A stretch of 64,000 nt of DNA from Limimaricola sp964022235 (GTDB taxonomy: Bacteria > Pseudomonadota > Alphaproteobacteria > Rhodobacterales > Rhodobacteraceae), in NCBI RefSeq assembly GCF_964022235.1, contig NZ_CAXHZL010000005.1:1-64000 (forward strand), written 5' to 3'. The notes under the pieces are model-generated. The model searched no databases. It was not told the origin of the DNA and saw only the letters and a program-made list of their open reading frames with translations. Position numbers and translations under genes: made by a program. Numbering within the stretch: the first letter of the stretch is position 1; each line of letters opens with the position of its first letter. This document shows positions 27,701-36,257 of this stretch, piece by piece.

Positions 27701-28165
27701 GGCGTTGATCAGCTCGGAGATCTGGCCTTGCCGCACAAGGGCGGGCGATTGCGAGCCCGTGGAGGCATCGGCAAAGAGCATCTGCACGTCGCGGGCGCGG
27801 ACCTCGCGGCCATTGAGGCGGTAGGCTGAGCCGAGGTCGCGGGTGATGCGGCGTCCGATCTCGAGCGTATCGGAATCGTTGAAGGCGGCGGGGGCGAGCC
27901 GCTCGGCGTTGTCGATGGCGAGCGTCACTTCGGCGTGGTTGCGCGCGGGGCGGGTCGCGGCACCGGCGAAGATCACGTCTTCCATGCCGCCGCCGCGCAT
28001 CGCGGTGGGGCGGTTTTCGCCCATCACCCAGCGCAGCGCCTCCAGAAGGTTCGACTTGCCACAGCCGTTCGGGCCGACCACGCCGGTGAGCCCGTCCTCG
28101 ATCACCAGATCGGTCGGGTCGACGAAGCTCTTGAAGCCGTTCAGCCGCAGCCGGGAGAATCGCAT
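24710..28165 (-). CDS. smc: Smc, chromosome segregation/condensin ATPase
   Basis: An 1151-residue condensin subunit. The N-terminal half of the ABC head has Walker A GPNGCGKS at residues 31-38. Two long coiled-coil arms, extremely rich in Ala, Glu and Arg, flank a hinge at about 500-620. The C-terminal half-head has the signature LSGGEQ near 1052-1057 and Walker B ICVLDEVDAP with catalytic E at about 1081. Smc with ScpAB extrudes DNA loops and helps separate origins. The ATG at 28165 has only a weak ribosome-binding site, but homology starts exactly there (MRFSRLRLNGFKSF). The gene is divergent from the cobalamin riboswitch unit. Confidence 0.96.
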   Translation of the reverse strand: MRFSRLRLNGFKSFVDPTDLVIEDGLTGVVGPNGCGKSNLLEALRWVMGENRPTAMRGGGMEDVIFAGAATRPARNHAEVTLAIDNAERLAPAAFNDSDTLEIGRRITRDLGSAYRLNGREVRARDVQMLFADASTGSQSPALVRQGQISELINAKPTARRRILEEAAGISGLYQRRHEAELKLRGAEANLSRVDDVVESQAAQLATLARQARTAARYREIGTALRAAEGLLLWLRWNAAETMRRAAEEELREMAQAAARADGIAGTSVTTRAAAEAALPPLREEATIATAVLNRHEAERDRLLDQEKRARGAIRALGARIEQLDRDMEREGVLDRDAGETMRALEAEAAELSQAGQGHDARLALTEETAREAGEILTEAEHAQGQRTEDTARLAARHQSAQRLVAEAKKRIVASAEAAEQAKAQLAAATDASAQAEAGVTQAAEVEAKAQTAAEAAEADLAQAETARAEAQSVEAETRAARSGVEGEAKALRAEVTGLARLVERNDAEGAQLLDLLKVEPGFEKALGAALGDDLKAPLVDARGATGWAELPGYDADQSLPEGAEPLARAVHAPGLLGRRIAQVGVVAREQGAGLQARLKPGQRLVSREGDLWRWDGYRAGAEDAPSAAALRLEQVNRLSALREELEVIEAKLAELTETHAQATTALERAREADAAARAARRAAETALSEAARALSRAEGETGRAQTRRDAAQQAMARFEAEGRAGREALIEAEAGLRDLDDLDAARAAVEQGRQLVEAARITMITRRSEADEIRRNGEARARRAETVARELDGWRQRAETARGRVGELTARRAETEAELERARERPEAIFAERRTLDAGINEAEARRDAATEALRAAEGALTDAQAAERAAERAASEARERRAASEARAEAARTAATQAAERIQETLETTPEELFATLDVGALAPPPAEEVEAKVAQLKRQRDALGSVNLRAEEDAEAIREEHDGLVSEKADLEEAIRTLRTGIGSLNREGRERLLAAFSQVNENFGTLFTHLFGGGEARLTLVESDDPLEAGLEILCQPPGKKLSVLSLLSGGEQTLTALALIFAVFLANPAPICVLDEVDAPLDDANVTRFCDLLDEMTRRTDTRFLIITHHAVTMARMDRLYGVTMGEQGVSQLVSVDLRKAEQMVA

Positions 28166-28339
28166 GAAAGCCGCCCTCGTTCGCGCTCTTGGTCGCGCGC
28201 CTATGCGGGACACAAGGCCCCGAAGTCAACGCGCGCGGCCCTTTGCGCGCGGGGTTCCGCCGCGTTTGCGGGGCCGAACCATGCCCTGCGTCCCGGCCTT
28301 GGCGCTTGACGCCGGGCAGTGGCGCGGCGCAGAAACGGG

Positions 28340-28545
28340 GGGCAAGGTTCCCCTTTGCGGCGCGAAGCGTCCCTGGGGAGGAAATCGGGAATGCGGAAGG
28401 GGCCGATCCAGTCAGGAGGCCCCCAGCCGCAGCCGCCCCCGCGACTGTAAGCGGTGAGCGCCCCTCCGGCACCACTGGGAGAGATCCCGGGAAGGTGGGG
28501 GGATGCCACGACCCGCGAGCCAGGAGACCGGCCCTGCGTGATGCA
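28340..28545 (+). promoter_or_regulatory. cobalamin riboswitch upstream of cbtBA
   Basis: The plus strand has the ordered B12 aptamer blocks: GGTTCCCC (28347-28354), GGGAATGCGG (28388-28397), GCCCCCAGCCGCAGCCGCCC, the CCCGCGACTGTAAGCGG core (28438-28454), CCACTGGGAGAGATCCCGGGAAGGTGG, and the B12-box GAGCCAGGAGACCGGCC (28517-28533). A hairpin CCCGTC-GGGTG-GACGGG (28554-28570) stands between the aptamer and the ribosome-binding site ACAGGAG (28571-28577), a likely translational expression platform. Adenosylcobalamin binding should switch off cobalt uptake by CbtBA. Confidence 0.95.
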
Positions 28546-28584
28546 ACCGATACCCCGTCGGGTGGACGGGACAGGAGAACTGAC

Positions 28585-28755
28585 ATGACGACCAAGACCA
28601 TCGCCGCCTCCGGCAGCACCACCGACATCGCCACCATCGCCTTTGCCGCGATCCTCGGCCTAGGGCTGATCTTCGCCGCCGGCTTCAGCCAGGCGGGTGC
28701 GATGCACGACGTGGCCCATGATTCGCGCCACGCGACCGGCTTTCCCTGCCACTGA
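28585..28755 (+). CDS. cbtB: CbtB, small subunit of a proposed cobalt transporter
   Basis: A 56-residue protein with one transmembrane helix (about 14-36) and the CbtB C-terminal metal-binding motif HDVAHDSRHATGFPCH (histidines plus a cysteine). CbtB and CbtA are found together behind B12 riboswitches and are thought to import cobalt. ACAGGAG precedes the ATG. cbtA follows ten bases later. Confidence 0.93.
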   Translation: MTTKTIAASGSTTDIATIAFAAILGLGLIFAAGFSQAGAMHDVAHDSRHATGFPCH

Positions 28756-28765
28756 TCGCCCGGAC

Positions 28766-29446
28766 ATGTTGAAACAGATCGGGGCCAGCGCGCTGTTCGC
28801 TGGCCTGGCCGCAGGCGTGCTCGCAGCACTCCTGCAGCTTTGGTTCGTCGTGCCCTTGCTGATGGAAGCCGAGCTTTACGAGACCGGCGCGCGGTCGCAC
28901 TTCACCGAGGGCTTCATCGGCTCGGACGCGGGCGCACCGCCCTTGGGCGATGCGATCGGGCGTCATGTCGGCACCATCGCGCTCAACGTCGTCGGCTGGA
29001 TCGGCTTTGGCTTCGTGCTGGCGGCGGGCTTTGCCCTCGCGGCCCGGCGGGGCGTGCGGATCGACGCGCGCGCAGGGCTCCTCTGGGGCCTTGCAGGCTT
29101 TGTGGCGCTGGCGCTGGCCCCCGCCTTCGGGCTGCCGCCCGAGCTTCCCGGCACCATCGGGGCCGAGGTCTCCGAGCGGCAGCTCTGGTGGGGCGTCACG
29201 GTAGTGGCGACGGCGCTTGGCCTTGCCGTCACGGCGTTTGGACCCGGGCTCGCATGGATCGCGGGTGGCGTGGCGCTCCTTGCACTGCCGCATCTGATCG
29301 GCGCGCCGCATCTCGACCGCTACTTTGGCACCGCGGCCCCCGAACTGGGTGCGCTTTTTGCCACGCGGGCGCTGGGCGTATCGGCGGCGGCATGGGCGCT
29401 CTTGGGCGTCACGGCCGGATGGGTCTGGTCGCGCGAGGCGGCCTGA
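28766..29446 (+). CDS. cbtA: CbtA, membrane subunit of a proposed cobalt transporter
   Basis: A 226-residue membrane protein with about five to six hydrophobic helices. Family features include the N-terminal ALFAGLAAGVLAALLQLWFVVPLLMEAELYE, a histidine in GRHVGTIALN, and PHLIGAPHLDRYFGTAAPEL. Cobalt import by CbtAB is predicted from riboswitch association, not well tested. The ATG is ten bases after the cbtB stop. It converges with the second DUF1636 gene, leaving four bases between stops. Confidence 0.92.
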   Translation: MLKQIGASALFAGLAAGVLAALLQLWFVVPLLMEAELYETGARSHFTEGFIGSDAGAPPLGDAIGRHVGTIALNVVGWIGFGFVLAAGFALAARRGVRIDARAGLLWGLAGFVALALAPAFGLPPELPGTIGAEVSERQLWWGVTVVATALGLAVTAFGPGLAWIAGGVALLALPHLIGAPHLDRYFGTAAPELGALFATRALGVSAAAWALLGVTAGWVWSREAA

Positions 29447-29450
29447 CGCC

Positions 29451-29780
29451 TCAGGCCGGGATGCGACCGATAAGACCGTGCCGAAGTTGCCCCAGCGGCC
29501 GGGCATCGGTGATCTCGCCGCCCGGCGCTGCGGCGTAGAGATCCGCGAGCTTACGGACCTCGGCCGCCTGCGTGGCCGGGTCCACCCCCGCAAAGAGATA
29601 GGCTGTCTTGCCCGCGCCCCGGATCGACAGGGCCACGGGCGAATGGCAGACATTGAGACAATCGACGAGGCGCACCACGACCCCATCGCGCAAACCCTTA
29701 CACAGGGCATCGGCCAAGGCCGCCCCCTCAGGCGCCTGCCCCGGCGCCGCACAGGTCGCGCAGATCGTGATGCAGTCCAT
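29451..29780 (-). CDS. second DUF1636 family protein
   Basis: A 109-residue paralogue of the protein at 20054-20437. It keeps the first cysteine pair C7-x2-C10 (CATC) and C41-x3-C45 (CLNVC), but the third cysteine of the distal motif is lost (S47/V49 region, CHSPVAL); two others (C3, C27) are unique. It is rather like the (2Fe-2S) ferredoxin fold. GGAGGGAAAT precedes the ATG. It is divergent from cobW with a 36-base gap, so a shared regulatory region is likely. The role is unknown but the location in the cobalt/cobalamin block is consistent with metal handling. Confidence 0.83.
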   Translation of the reverse strand: MDCITICATCAAPGQAPEGAALADALCKGLRDGVVVRLVDCLNVCHSPVALSIRGAGKTAYLFAGVDPATQAAEVRKLADLYAAAPGGEITDARPLGQLRHGLIGRIPA

Positions 29781-29816
29781 ATTTCCCTCCGGCGTGCCTG
29801 CGCCGACCAGTAACGG

Positions 29817-30889
<1,073 letters not shown>

Positions 30890-30893
<4 letters not shown>

Positions 30894-31342
30894 GCGTCGA
30901 GGTGATGCCCGCGCGCGCGACCGATCCCGGTCCGCGCGCGCTGATCGAGGCCAGCCACGATCTGATGCGGTCGCTGTTCAAGCCCGAGGAAAACCACTTC
31001 CTGCCGATCGAGGCGCTGACCGCCCCTGACATCCGGTTCTTCGCGGCCTATGAGGGCCAGACGCCGCTGGGCTGCGGCGCGCTTCACGTGAAACCGGGCT
31101 ATGGCGAGCTGAAGTCGGTCTTCGTGGCCGAGGCGGCGCGCGGGCGCGGCATCGGCGCGGCGCTGCTGGAGCGCCTCGAGCGGACGGCGCGGGACAAGGG
31201 TCTGCCCCTCGTCCGGCTCGAGACCGGCAGCCTGCTGGCTGCCGCGCATCGGCTCTACGCGCGCCACGGTTACGAGGCACGCGGCCCGTTCGGGGACTAT
31301 GCCGCGAACGAGACGAGCCTGTTCATGGAAAAGCGGCTGTGA
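30890..31342 (+). CDS. GNAT family N-acetyltransferase coupled to cobW
   Basis: A 150-residue single GNAT domain. The acetyl-CoA-binding motif A is present as KSVFVAEAARGRGIGAALLERL (RGRGIG loop), followed by a C-terminal ARHGYEARGPFGDY segment. The substrate is unknown. The start codon overlaps the cobW stop in ATGA, so it is co-translated with the cobalt chaperone. Whether it acts in the cobalamin pathway is unproven. Confidence 0.9.
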
Positions 31343-31344
31343 TC

Positions 31345-31527
31345 TCAGCCCTTGGGCTCGGGTGCCTTCTCGGCGGCCTTCGCCTGAGCCTCTTTCATGC
31401 GCTTGAGAAGCTCCGCCTTGTCGGCGCGCTTGTCAAAAGGGGTCTTCTCGGTGCCACGGGCATTGTGCTCGCTGTGCTTGGGCGCGTTGCGGCTGCCCTT
31501 GGCGCCGCCCGACTTGCTGTAATCCAT
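31345..31527 (-). CDS. small basic hydrophilic protein of unknown function
   Basis: A 60-residue protein with no hydrophobic core: an N-terminal Gly/Ser/Asn/His-rich part (MDYSKSGGAKGSRNAPKHSE) and a C-terminal Lys/Ala/Glu-rich part (DKAELLKRMKEAQAKAAEKA) that should form a helix. Such proteins are often disordered or nucleic-acid-associated. AGGAG stands six bases before the ATG at 31527 (an adjacent ATG at 31530 is closer to it). Convergent with the GNAT gene, divergent from cobN. Confidence 0.65.
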   Translation of the reverse strand: MDYSKSGGAKGSRNAPKHSEHNARGTEKTPFDKRADKAELLKRMKEAQAKAAEKAPEPKG

Positions 31528-31605
31528 CATCCGCTCCTGTAACTGGGGGGTGCCGTTCCCTGCCCCAACGCGGGCGGCGGCGCAAGCGTTCACGAAAGGG
31601 CCTTC

Positions 31606-34600
31606 ATGCATCTTCTTGCCGCCACGCCGGGCACCGTCTCCGACGGCACGGAGGCCGTCGATCTGGGCCAGACCCCCGGCGATCTCGTCGTCATCTCCGC
31701 CGCCGACACCGAACTTGCAAGCCTGAGTGCGGCGCGGGCGCAGGTGCCAGAGGCCCCGGAGCTGCGGCTGGCGAGCCTCATGCACCTGCAGCACCCGATG
31801 TCGGTCGACCTGCATCTCGACGATTGCGCGACGAAATCCCGCCTCGTGGTGGCGCGGGTGCTGGGCGGCGCGGGCTACTGGAAATACGGGCTGGTGCAAT
31901 ACGCCGCGCGGCTGGCCGAGGCGGGCGTGCCCTTCGCCGCCCTGCCCGGCGACGACAAGCCCGACCCCGAGCTGCGCGAGCTGTCGACCGTAGGCGCGGA
32001 TGATTACGATGCGCTCTGGTCCTACCTCGTCGAGGGTGGGCCCGAGAACGCCGCGAACTTTCTGGCGCACGCCAAGCATATGCTCGACGGCGGCGAAGCG
32101 CCGCAGGCGGCGCGGCCCCTGCTGCGCGCCGGTCTCTACTGGCCGGGTCGGGGCATCGCCGATCTCGATCAGGTGCAGGCTTCATGGACCAAGAGCGCGC
32201 CGGTCATCCCCGTAGTGTTCTACCGCGCGCTTTTGCAGGGCGCGCAACTCGCGCCGATCGACCGGCTGGTGCGGGCGCTGCTGCGTCAGGGGCTGAACCC
32301 GATGCCGATCTTCGCGGCCTCTCTCAAGGATCCGGTGTCACGCGACACGCTGACGGGGCTGATGGCCGAGGCGCCGCCGGCGGTGATCCTCAATGCCACC
32401 TCATTCGCCACGGGGGGGGCTGTCGCAGGCGATGCCGCCTCGCCCAACCCGCTGGCCAGCCCCGCGGCCAACGCCGCCCCGGTGTTCCAGATCGTGCTGG
32501 CCTCGAGCAGCGAGGAGGCCTGGGAAGAGGGCCTGACCGGCCTGTCGGCCCGCGACATCGCGATGAACGTGGCGCTTCCGGAGGTGGACGGGCGCATCCT
32601 GTCCCGCGCCATCGGCTTCAAGGGCGAAGCTTTCTTCGACGAGGCGACGCAATGCCGCGTCGCCACCTACCAGCCCCGCGCCGACCGGATCACCTTCGTG
32701 GCCGAGTTGGTCACGCGCTGGGCCCGATTGCGCGAAACGCCCGCGCCCGACCGCAAGGTGGCGCTGATCCTCGCCAATTACCCCAACAAGGACGGCCGCC
32801 TTGCCAACGGCGTCGGCCTCGACACTCCCGCCGCCACGGTCCACGCGCTCAAGCTCCTGCAAGGCGCGGGCTACGGCGTCGAAGCGGTGCCCGAAGACGC
32901 GCAGGTGCTGATGGATCGGCTTATGGCGGGGCCGACCAACTGGCTCACCGACCGCGCCACGCGCGAGGGGGGCGAAGTGCTGCCGCTCGCGAAGTACGAG
33001 CGGTATTTCGGCGATCTGCCATGGGCGGCCAAGAGGCAGATCCTCGACCGCTGGGGTCCGCCGGGCGACGACCCGTTTCTTGCGCGCGGCGGCTTTGCCC
33101 TGTCGCTGCACCGCTTCGGCAACGCCGTGGTCGGGCTGCAACCGGCACGCGGCTACAACATCGACCCGACCGAGACCTACCATTCGCCCGACCTCGTGCC
33201 GCCGCACCATTACCTCGCCTTCTACTTCTGGCTGCGGCATCACTGGGGCGCGGACGCGCTGGTGCACATGGGCAAGCACGGCAACCTCGAATGGCTGCCT
33301 GGCAAGGCCCTCGCCTTGTCCGACACCTGCTGGCCCGAGATCGCCTTTGGGCCAACGCCCCATCTCTACCCCTTCATCGTCAACGATCCCGGCGAGGGCA
33401 CCCAGGCCAAGCGCCGAGCGCAGGCGGTGGTGATCGACCATCTGACACCGCCGCTGACGCGCGCCGAAAGCTATGGCCCGCTGCGCGACCTCGAGGCGCT
33501 GGTGGATGAATATTACGAGGCCGCAGGCGTCGACCCGCGCCGCATCACCCATTTGCGGCGCGAGATCCTGAGCCTCGCCGAGACCACGGGCCTTGCCTCG
33601 GACGCGGGCTTCTCGGGTCAGGCCGACACCGATCTCGCGAAGCTCGACGCCTGGCTGTGCGAGCTGAAGGAGGCGCAGATTCGCGACGGGCTGCACATCT
33701 TCGGCCAATCCCCCGAAGGCCGTCAGGAGCGTGACCTCGCCATCGCGCTGGCGCGGGTGCCGCGCGGCACCGGTGCCGCGTCGATCCTGCGGGCGCTGGC
33801 GGATGACTTGTCGCTGGAGTTCGACCCGCTCGATTGCGACATGGCCGCCAACTGGACCGGCCCGCGCCCCGATGCGCTCGCGCACGAGGGCAAGTGGCGC
33901 AGCCACGGCGACACGGTGGAGCGGCTGGAGGAACTGTGCCAGCGCCTGCTCGACGGGAAGGCGCAGCCCCCCGGCCCCGCCTCGGCCGCCGTTCTCGATG
34001 AAATCGAGACGAAGCTCCGCCCCGCCATCGCCGAATGCGGCCCGGCCGAGGGCACGGGCCTGCTGATCGGTCTCGATGGCCGCGCCGTGGCACCCGGCCC
34101 TTCTGGCGCGCCGACGCGCGGGCGGCCCGACGTGCTGCCGACGGGGCGCAACTTCTTTTCCGTCGACGCGCGCGCCGTGCCCACGCCGACCGCTTGGGCG
34201 CTAGGCTGGAAATCGGCCAACCTCTTGATCGAAAAGCACCTGCAGGATCACGGCGACTGGCCGCGCAGCATGCTGGTCACCGCTTGGGGCACCGCCAACA
34301 TGCGCACCGGAGGCGACGACATCGCGCAGGCGCTGGCCCTCATGGGCGTAAAGCCGACATGGGACAGCGCCAACCGCCGCGTTACCGGCTTCGAGGTGCT
34401 GCCCGAGGGCGTTCTCGGCCGCCCGCGCGTCGACGTGACCTTGCGCATCTCGGGCTTCTTCCGCGACGCTTTCCCGCAGCTCGTGGCCTTGGTGGATTCG
34501 GCGGCCCGCGCGGTGCAGGCGCTTAGCGAGCCCGAGGACATCAACCCTGCGGCGGCGCGGGTGCGTGCAGGTGGATCGGCGGCGCGGGTCTATGGCTCGA

Positions 34601-35271
34601 AGCCCGGTGCTTACGGAGCCGGTTTGCAGGCCCTGATCGACGAGCGGATCTGGACCGAGCGCGCGGACCTCGGACGGGCCTATCTCGACTGGGGCGGCTA
34701 CGCCTATGGCGCGGGACAGGAGGGCGAAGCCGACCGCGAGGGCTTTGCCGCGCGGCTGGGCCAAGTCGAAGCCATTGTGCAGAATCAGGACAACCGCGAG
34801 CACGACATCCTCGATTCGGACGACTACTACCAGTTCGAGGGCGGTGCCGCGGCGGCGGTGGCCAGCCTGCAGGGCCGCGAACGGCCGATCTACCACAACG
34901 ACCATTCGCGCCCCGAGCGGCCCGTCATCCGCAGCCTCGACGAAGAAATCGCGCGGGTCGTGCGGAGCCGCGTCGTGAACCCCAAGTGGATCGATGGCGT
35001 AAAGCGCCACGGCTACAAAGGCGCCTTCGAGATCGCCGCGACGGTCGACTACCTCTTCGCCTTCGCCGCCACGACGCGGGCGGTGAAGAACCACCATTTC
35101 GATCTCGTGGAGGAAGCGGTGTTGGCCGATGAAGACACGCGCGACTTCATCGCCGAGCACAACGCCCCCGCCCTGCGCGAGATCGCCGAGCGGCTGCACG
35201 AGGCGATCGAGCGCGGACTGTGGCAGCCGCGCTCGAACTCGGCCCGCGCCCGGATCGAGGCGCTGCGGTGA
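31606..35271 (+). CDS. cobN: CobN, large subunit of aerobic cobaltochelatase
   Basis: A 1221-residue member of the CobN/BchH family. CobN with CobS and CobT inserts Co(II) into hydrogenobyrinic acid a,c-diamide using ATP. Landmarks: VALILANYPNKDGRLANGVGLDTP (near 380-400), GCNPAR-like RGYNIDPTETYHSPDLVPPHHYLAFYFWL, DALVHMGKHGNLEWLPGK, and the C-terminal DYLFAFAATTRAVKNHHFD segment. Length is close to the family norm. AAAGGG precedes the ATG. No cobS/cobT is in the window. The stop overlaps the GTG of the next gene. Confidence 0.97.
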   Translation: MHLLAATPGTVSDGTEAVDLGQTPGDLVVISAADTELASLSAARAQVPEAPELRLASLMHLQHPMSVDLHLDDCATKSRLVVARVLGGAGYWKYGLVQYAARLAEAGVPFAALPGDDKPDPELRELSTVGADDYDALWSYLVEGGPENAANFLAHAKHMLDGGEAPQAARPLLRAGLYWPGRGIADLDQVQASWTKSAPVIPVVFYRALLQGAQLAPIDRLVRALLRQGLNPMPIFAASLKDPVSRDTLTGLMAEAPPAVILNATSFATGGAVAGDAASPNPLASPAANAAPVFQIVLASSSEEAWEEGLTGLSARDIAMNVALPEVDGRILSRAIGFKGEAFFDEATQCRVATYQPRADRITFVAELVTRWARLRETPAPDRKVALILANYPNKDGRLANGVGLDTPAATVHALKLLQGAGYGVEAVPEDAQVLMDRLMAGPTNWLTDRATREGGEVLPLAKYERYFGDLPWAAKRQILDRWGPPGDDPFLARGGFALSLHRFGNAVVGLQPARGYNIDPTETYHSPDLVPPHHYLAFYFWLRHHWGADALVHMGKHGNLEWLPGKALALSDTCWPEIAFGPTPHLYPFIVNDPGEGTQAKRRAQAVVIDHLTPPLTRAESYGPLRDLEALVDEYYEAAGVDPRRITHLRREILSLAETTGLASDAGFSGQADTDLAKLDAWLCELKEAQIRDGLHIFGQSPEGRQERDLAIALARVPRGTGAASILRALADDLSLEFDPLDCDMAANWTGPRPDALAHEGKWRSHGDTVERLEELCQRLLDGKAQPPGPASAAVLDEIETKLRPAIAECGPAEGTGLLIGLDGRAVAPGPSGAPTRGRPDVLPTGRNFFSVDARAVPTPTAWALGWKSANLLIEKHLQDHGDWPRSMLVTAWGTANMRTGGDDIAQALALMGVKPTWDSANRRVTGFEVLPEGVLGRPRVDVTLRISGFFRDAFPQLVALVDSAARAVQALSEPEDINPAAARVRAGGSAARVYGSKPGAYGAGLQALIDERIWTERADLGRAYLDWGGYAYGAGQEGEADREGFAARLGQVEAIVQNQDNREHDILDSDDYYQFEGGAAAAVASLQGRERPIYHNDHSRPERPVIRSLDEEIARVVRSRVVNPKWIDGVKRHGYKGAFEIAATVDYLFAFAATTRAVKNHHFDLVEEAVLADEDTRDFIAEHNAPALREIAERLHEAIERGLWQPRSNSARARIEALR

Positions 35272-35855
35272 GCCAGACGCTGGAGGGGCGGCTGATCGAG
35301 ATCGTCCGCGCCGCGCCCGAGCTGATGGCCGCCTTCCGAGCCGCCCGCGACCTCGACCTGCCCGACTGGTGGATCGTCTCGGGCGCGCTCTACGGGGCCG
35401 TATGGAATGCGCTCACCGCTCGGCCCGCGATGAACGGGATAAAGGATATCGACCTGTTCTACTTCGACCCGGACGTCAGTTGGGAAGCCGAGGACCGCAT
35501 CATCCGCCACGCGGCACCGATGTTCGCACCCACGCCTCCGGTCGAGATCCGCAATCAAGCGCGGGTGCCGTTGTGGTATCGTGACCATTTCGGCCATGCC
35601 TGTCCCGACTATGCCAATAGCCGCGAGGGGATCGACCATTTCGCGTCACGCACGCATTGCCTCGGCATGCGGCTGCGCCCCGATGACGGCTTCGACGTCT
35701 ACGCGCCCCATGGGCTCGAGGACATCTTTGCGATGCGGGTCGTGCCGAACCCGGTCCTGCCCAATCGCGCCACCCACGAGGCCAAGGCCGCGCGGCAGAA
35801 GACCTGCTGGCCGGAACTGATGGTCGTGCCGTGGCCCGAGGCCCCGCACGCTTGA
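35268..35855 (+). CDS. nucleotidyltransferase family protein (DUF925-like) coupled to cobN
   Basis: A 195-residue protein of the minimal nucleotidyltransferase type. The active-site-like acidic pair is in GIKDIDLFYFDPD, preceded by WWIVSGALYGAVWNAL; a conserved ATHEAKAARQKTCWPEL segment is near the C-terminus. The GTG start (35268) lies inside the cobN stop (GTGA), and the frame upstream lies wholly within cobN. Family members are poorly characterised. A link with cobalamin is suggested only by translational coupling to cobN. Confidence 0.85.
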   Translation: MSQTLEGRLIEIVRAAPELMAAFRAARDLDLPDWWIVSGALYGAVWNALTARPAMNGIKDIDLFYFDPDVSWEAEDRIIRHAAPMFAPTPPVEIRNQARVPLWYRDHFGHACPDYANSREGIDHFASRTHCLGMRLRPDDGFDVYAPHGLEDIFAMRVVPNPVLPNRATHEAKAARQKTCWPELMVVPWPEAPHA

Positions 35856-35906
35856 CGACGCGCCCGCCCGCCCCAGAGTGAAGGCACCCAAGCGCCCGGA
35901 GGCCCC

Positions 35907-36257
35907 ATGATCGTCAACCTCGTCGTCCTGCTCGCCTGCCAGCTAGCGGGCGAGATCGCCGCACGCGGCCTTGGCCTGCCCGTGCCCGGCCCGGTGATCG
36001 GTATGGCGCTGCTGTTCGCCGCCCTCATCGCGCGACCCCGACTGGCGCAGCGCATCGCCCCCACCACCTCGGCGCTGCTTGGCAACCTGTCGCTTTTGTT
36101 CGTACCGGCGGGTGTCGGCGTGGTCGGACATCTCGACACGCTGGGTCGTGACGGGGTGGCGCTGATGGCGGCGCTACTGCTGTCGACCGTCGCCGCGATC
36201 CTCGCGGGTGTTTATGTGTTCTTGCTTGTCGCGCGGCTGATAGGGACGCCGGAATGA
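35907..36257 (+). CDS. lrgA: CidA/LrgA family membrane protein
   Basis: A 116-residue holin-like protein with four hydrophobic helices; PVPGPVIGMALLF and LSLLFVPAGVGVVGH are the family signatures. CidA/LrgA proteins pair with LrgB/CidB; in other bacteria they affect murein hydrolase activity or act as transporters (pyruvate or glycolate-type). GGAGG precedes the ATG. lrgB follows with a four-base overlap. The pair lies between the cobN operon and cobO. Confidence 0.9.
   Translation: MIVNLVVLLACQLAGEIAARGLGLPVPGPVIGMALLFAALIARPRLAQRIAPTTSALLGNLSLLFVPAGVGVVGHLDTLGRDGVALMAALLLSTVAAILAGVYVFLLVARLIGTPE

Noticed and set aside
24608..27829. Open frame of 1073 codons opposite smc
   Set aside because: Low-complexity Gly/Leu/Ala/Arg translation arises from the repetitive coiled-coil codons of smc on the other strand; no start signal.
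33545..34093. Arg/Pro-rich frame opposite cobN
   Set aside because: Typical shadow composition in GC-rich DNA, no SD and no recognisable domain.
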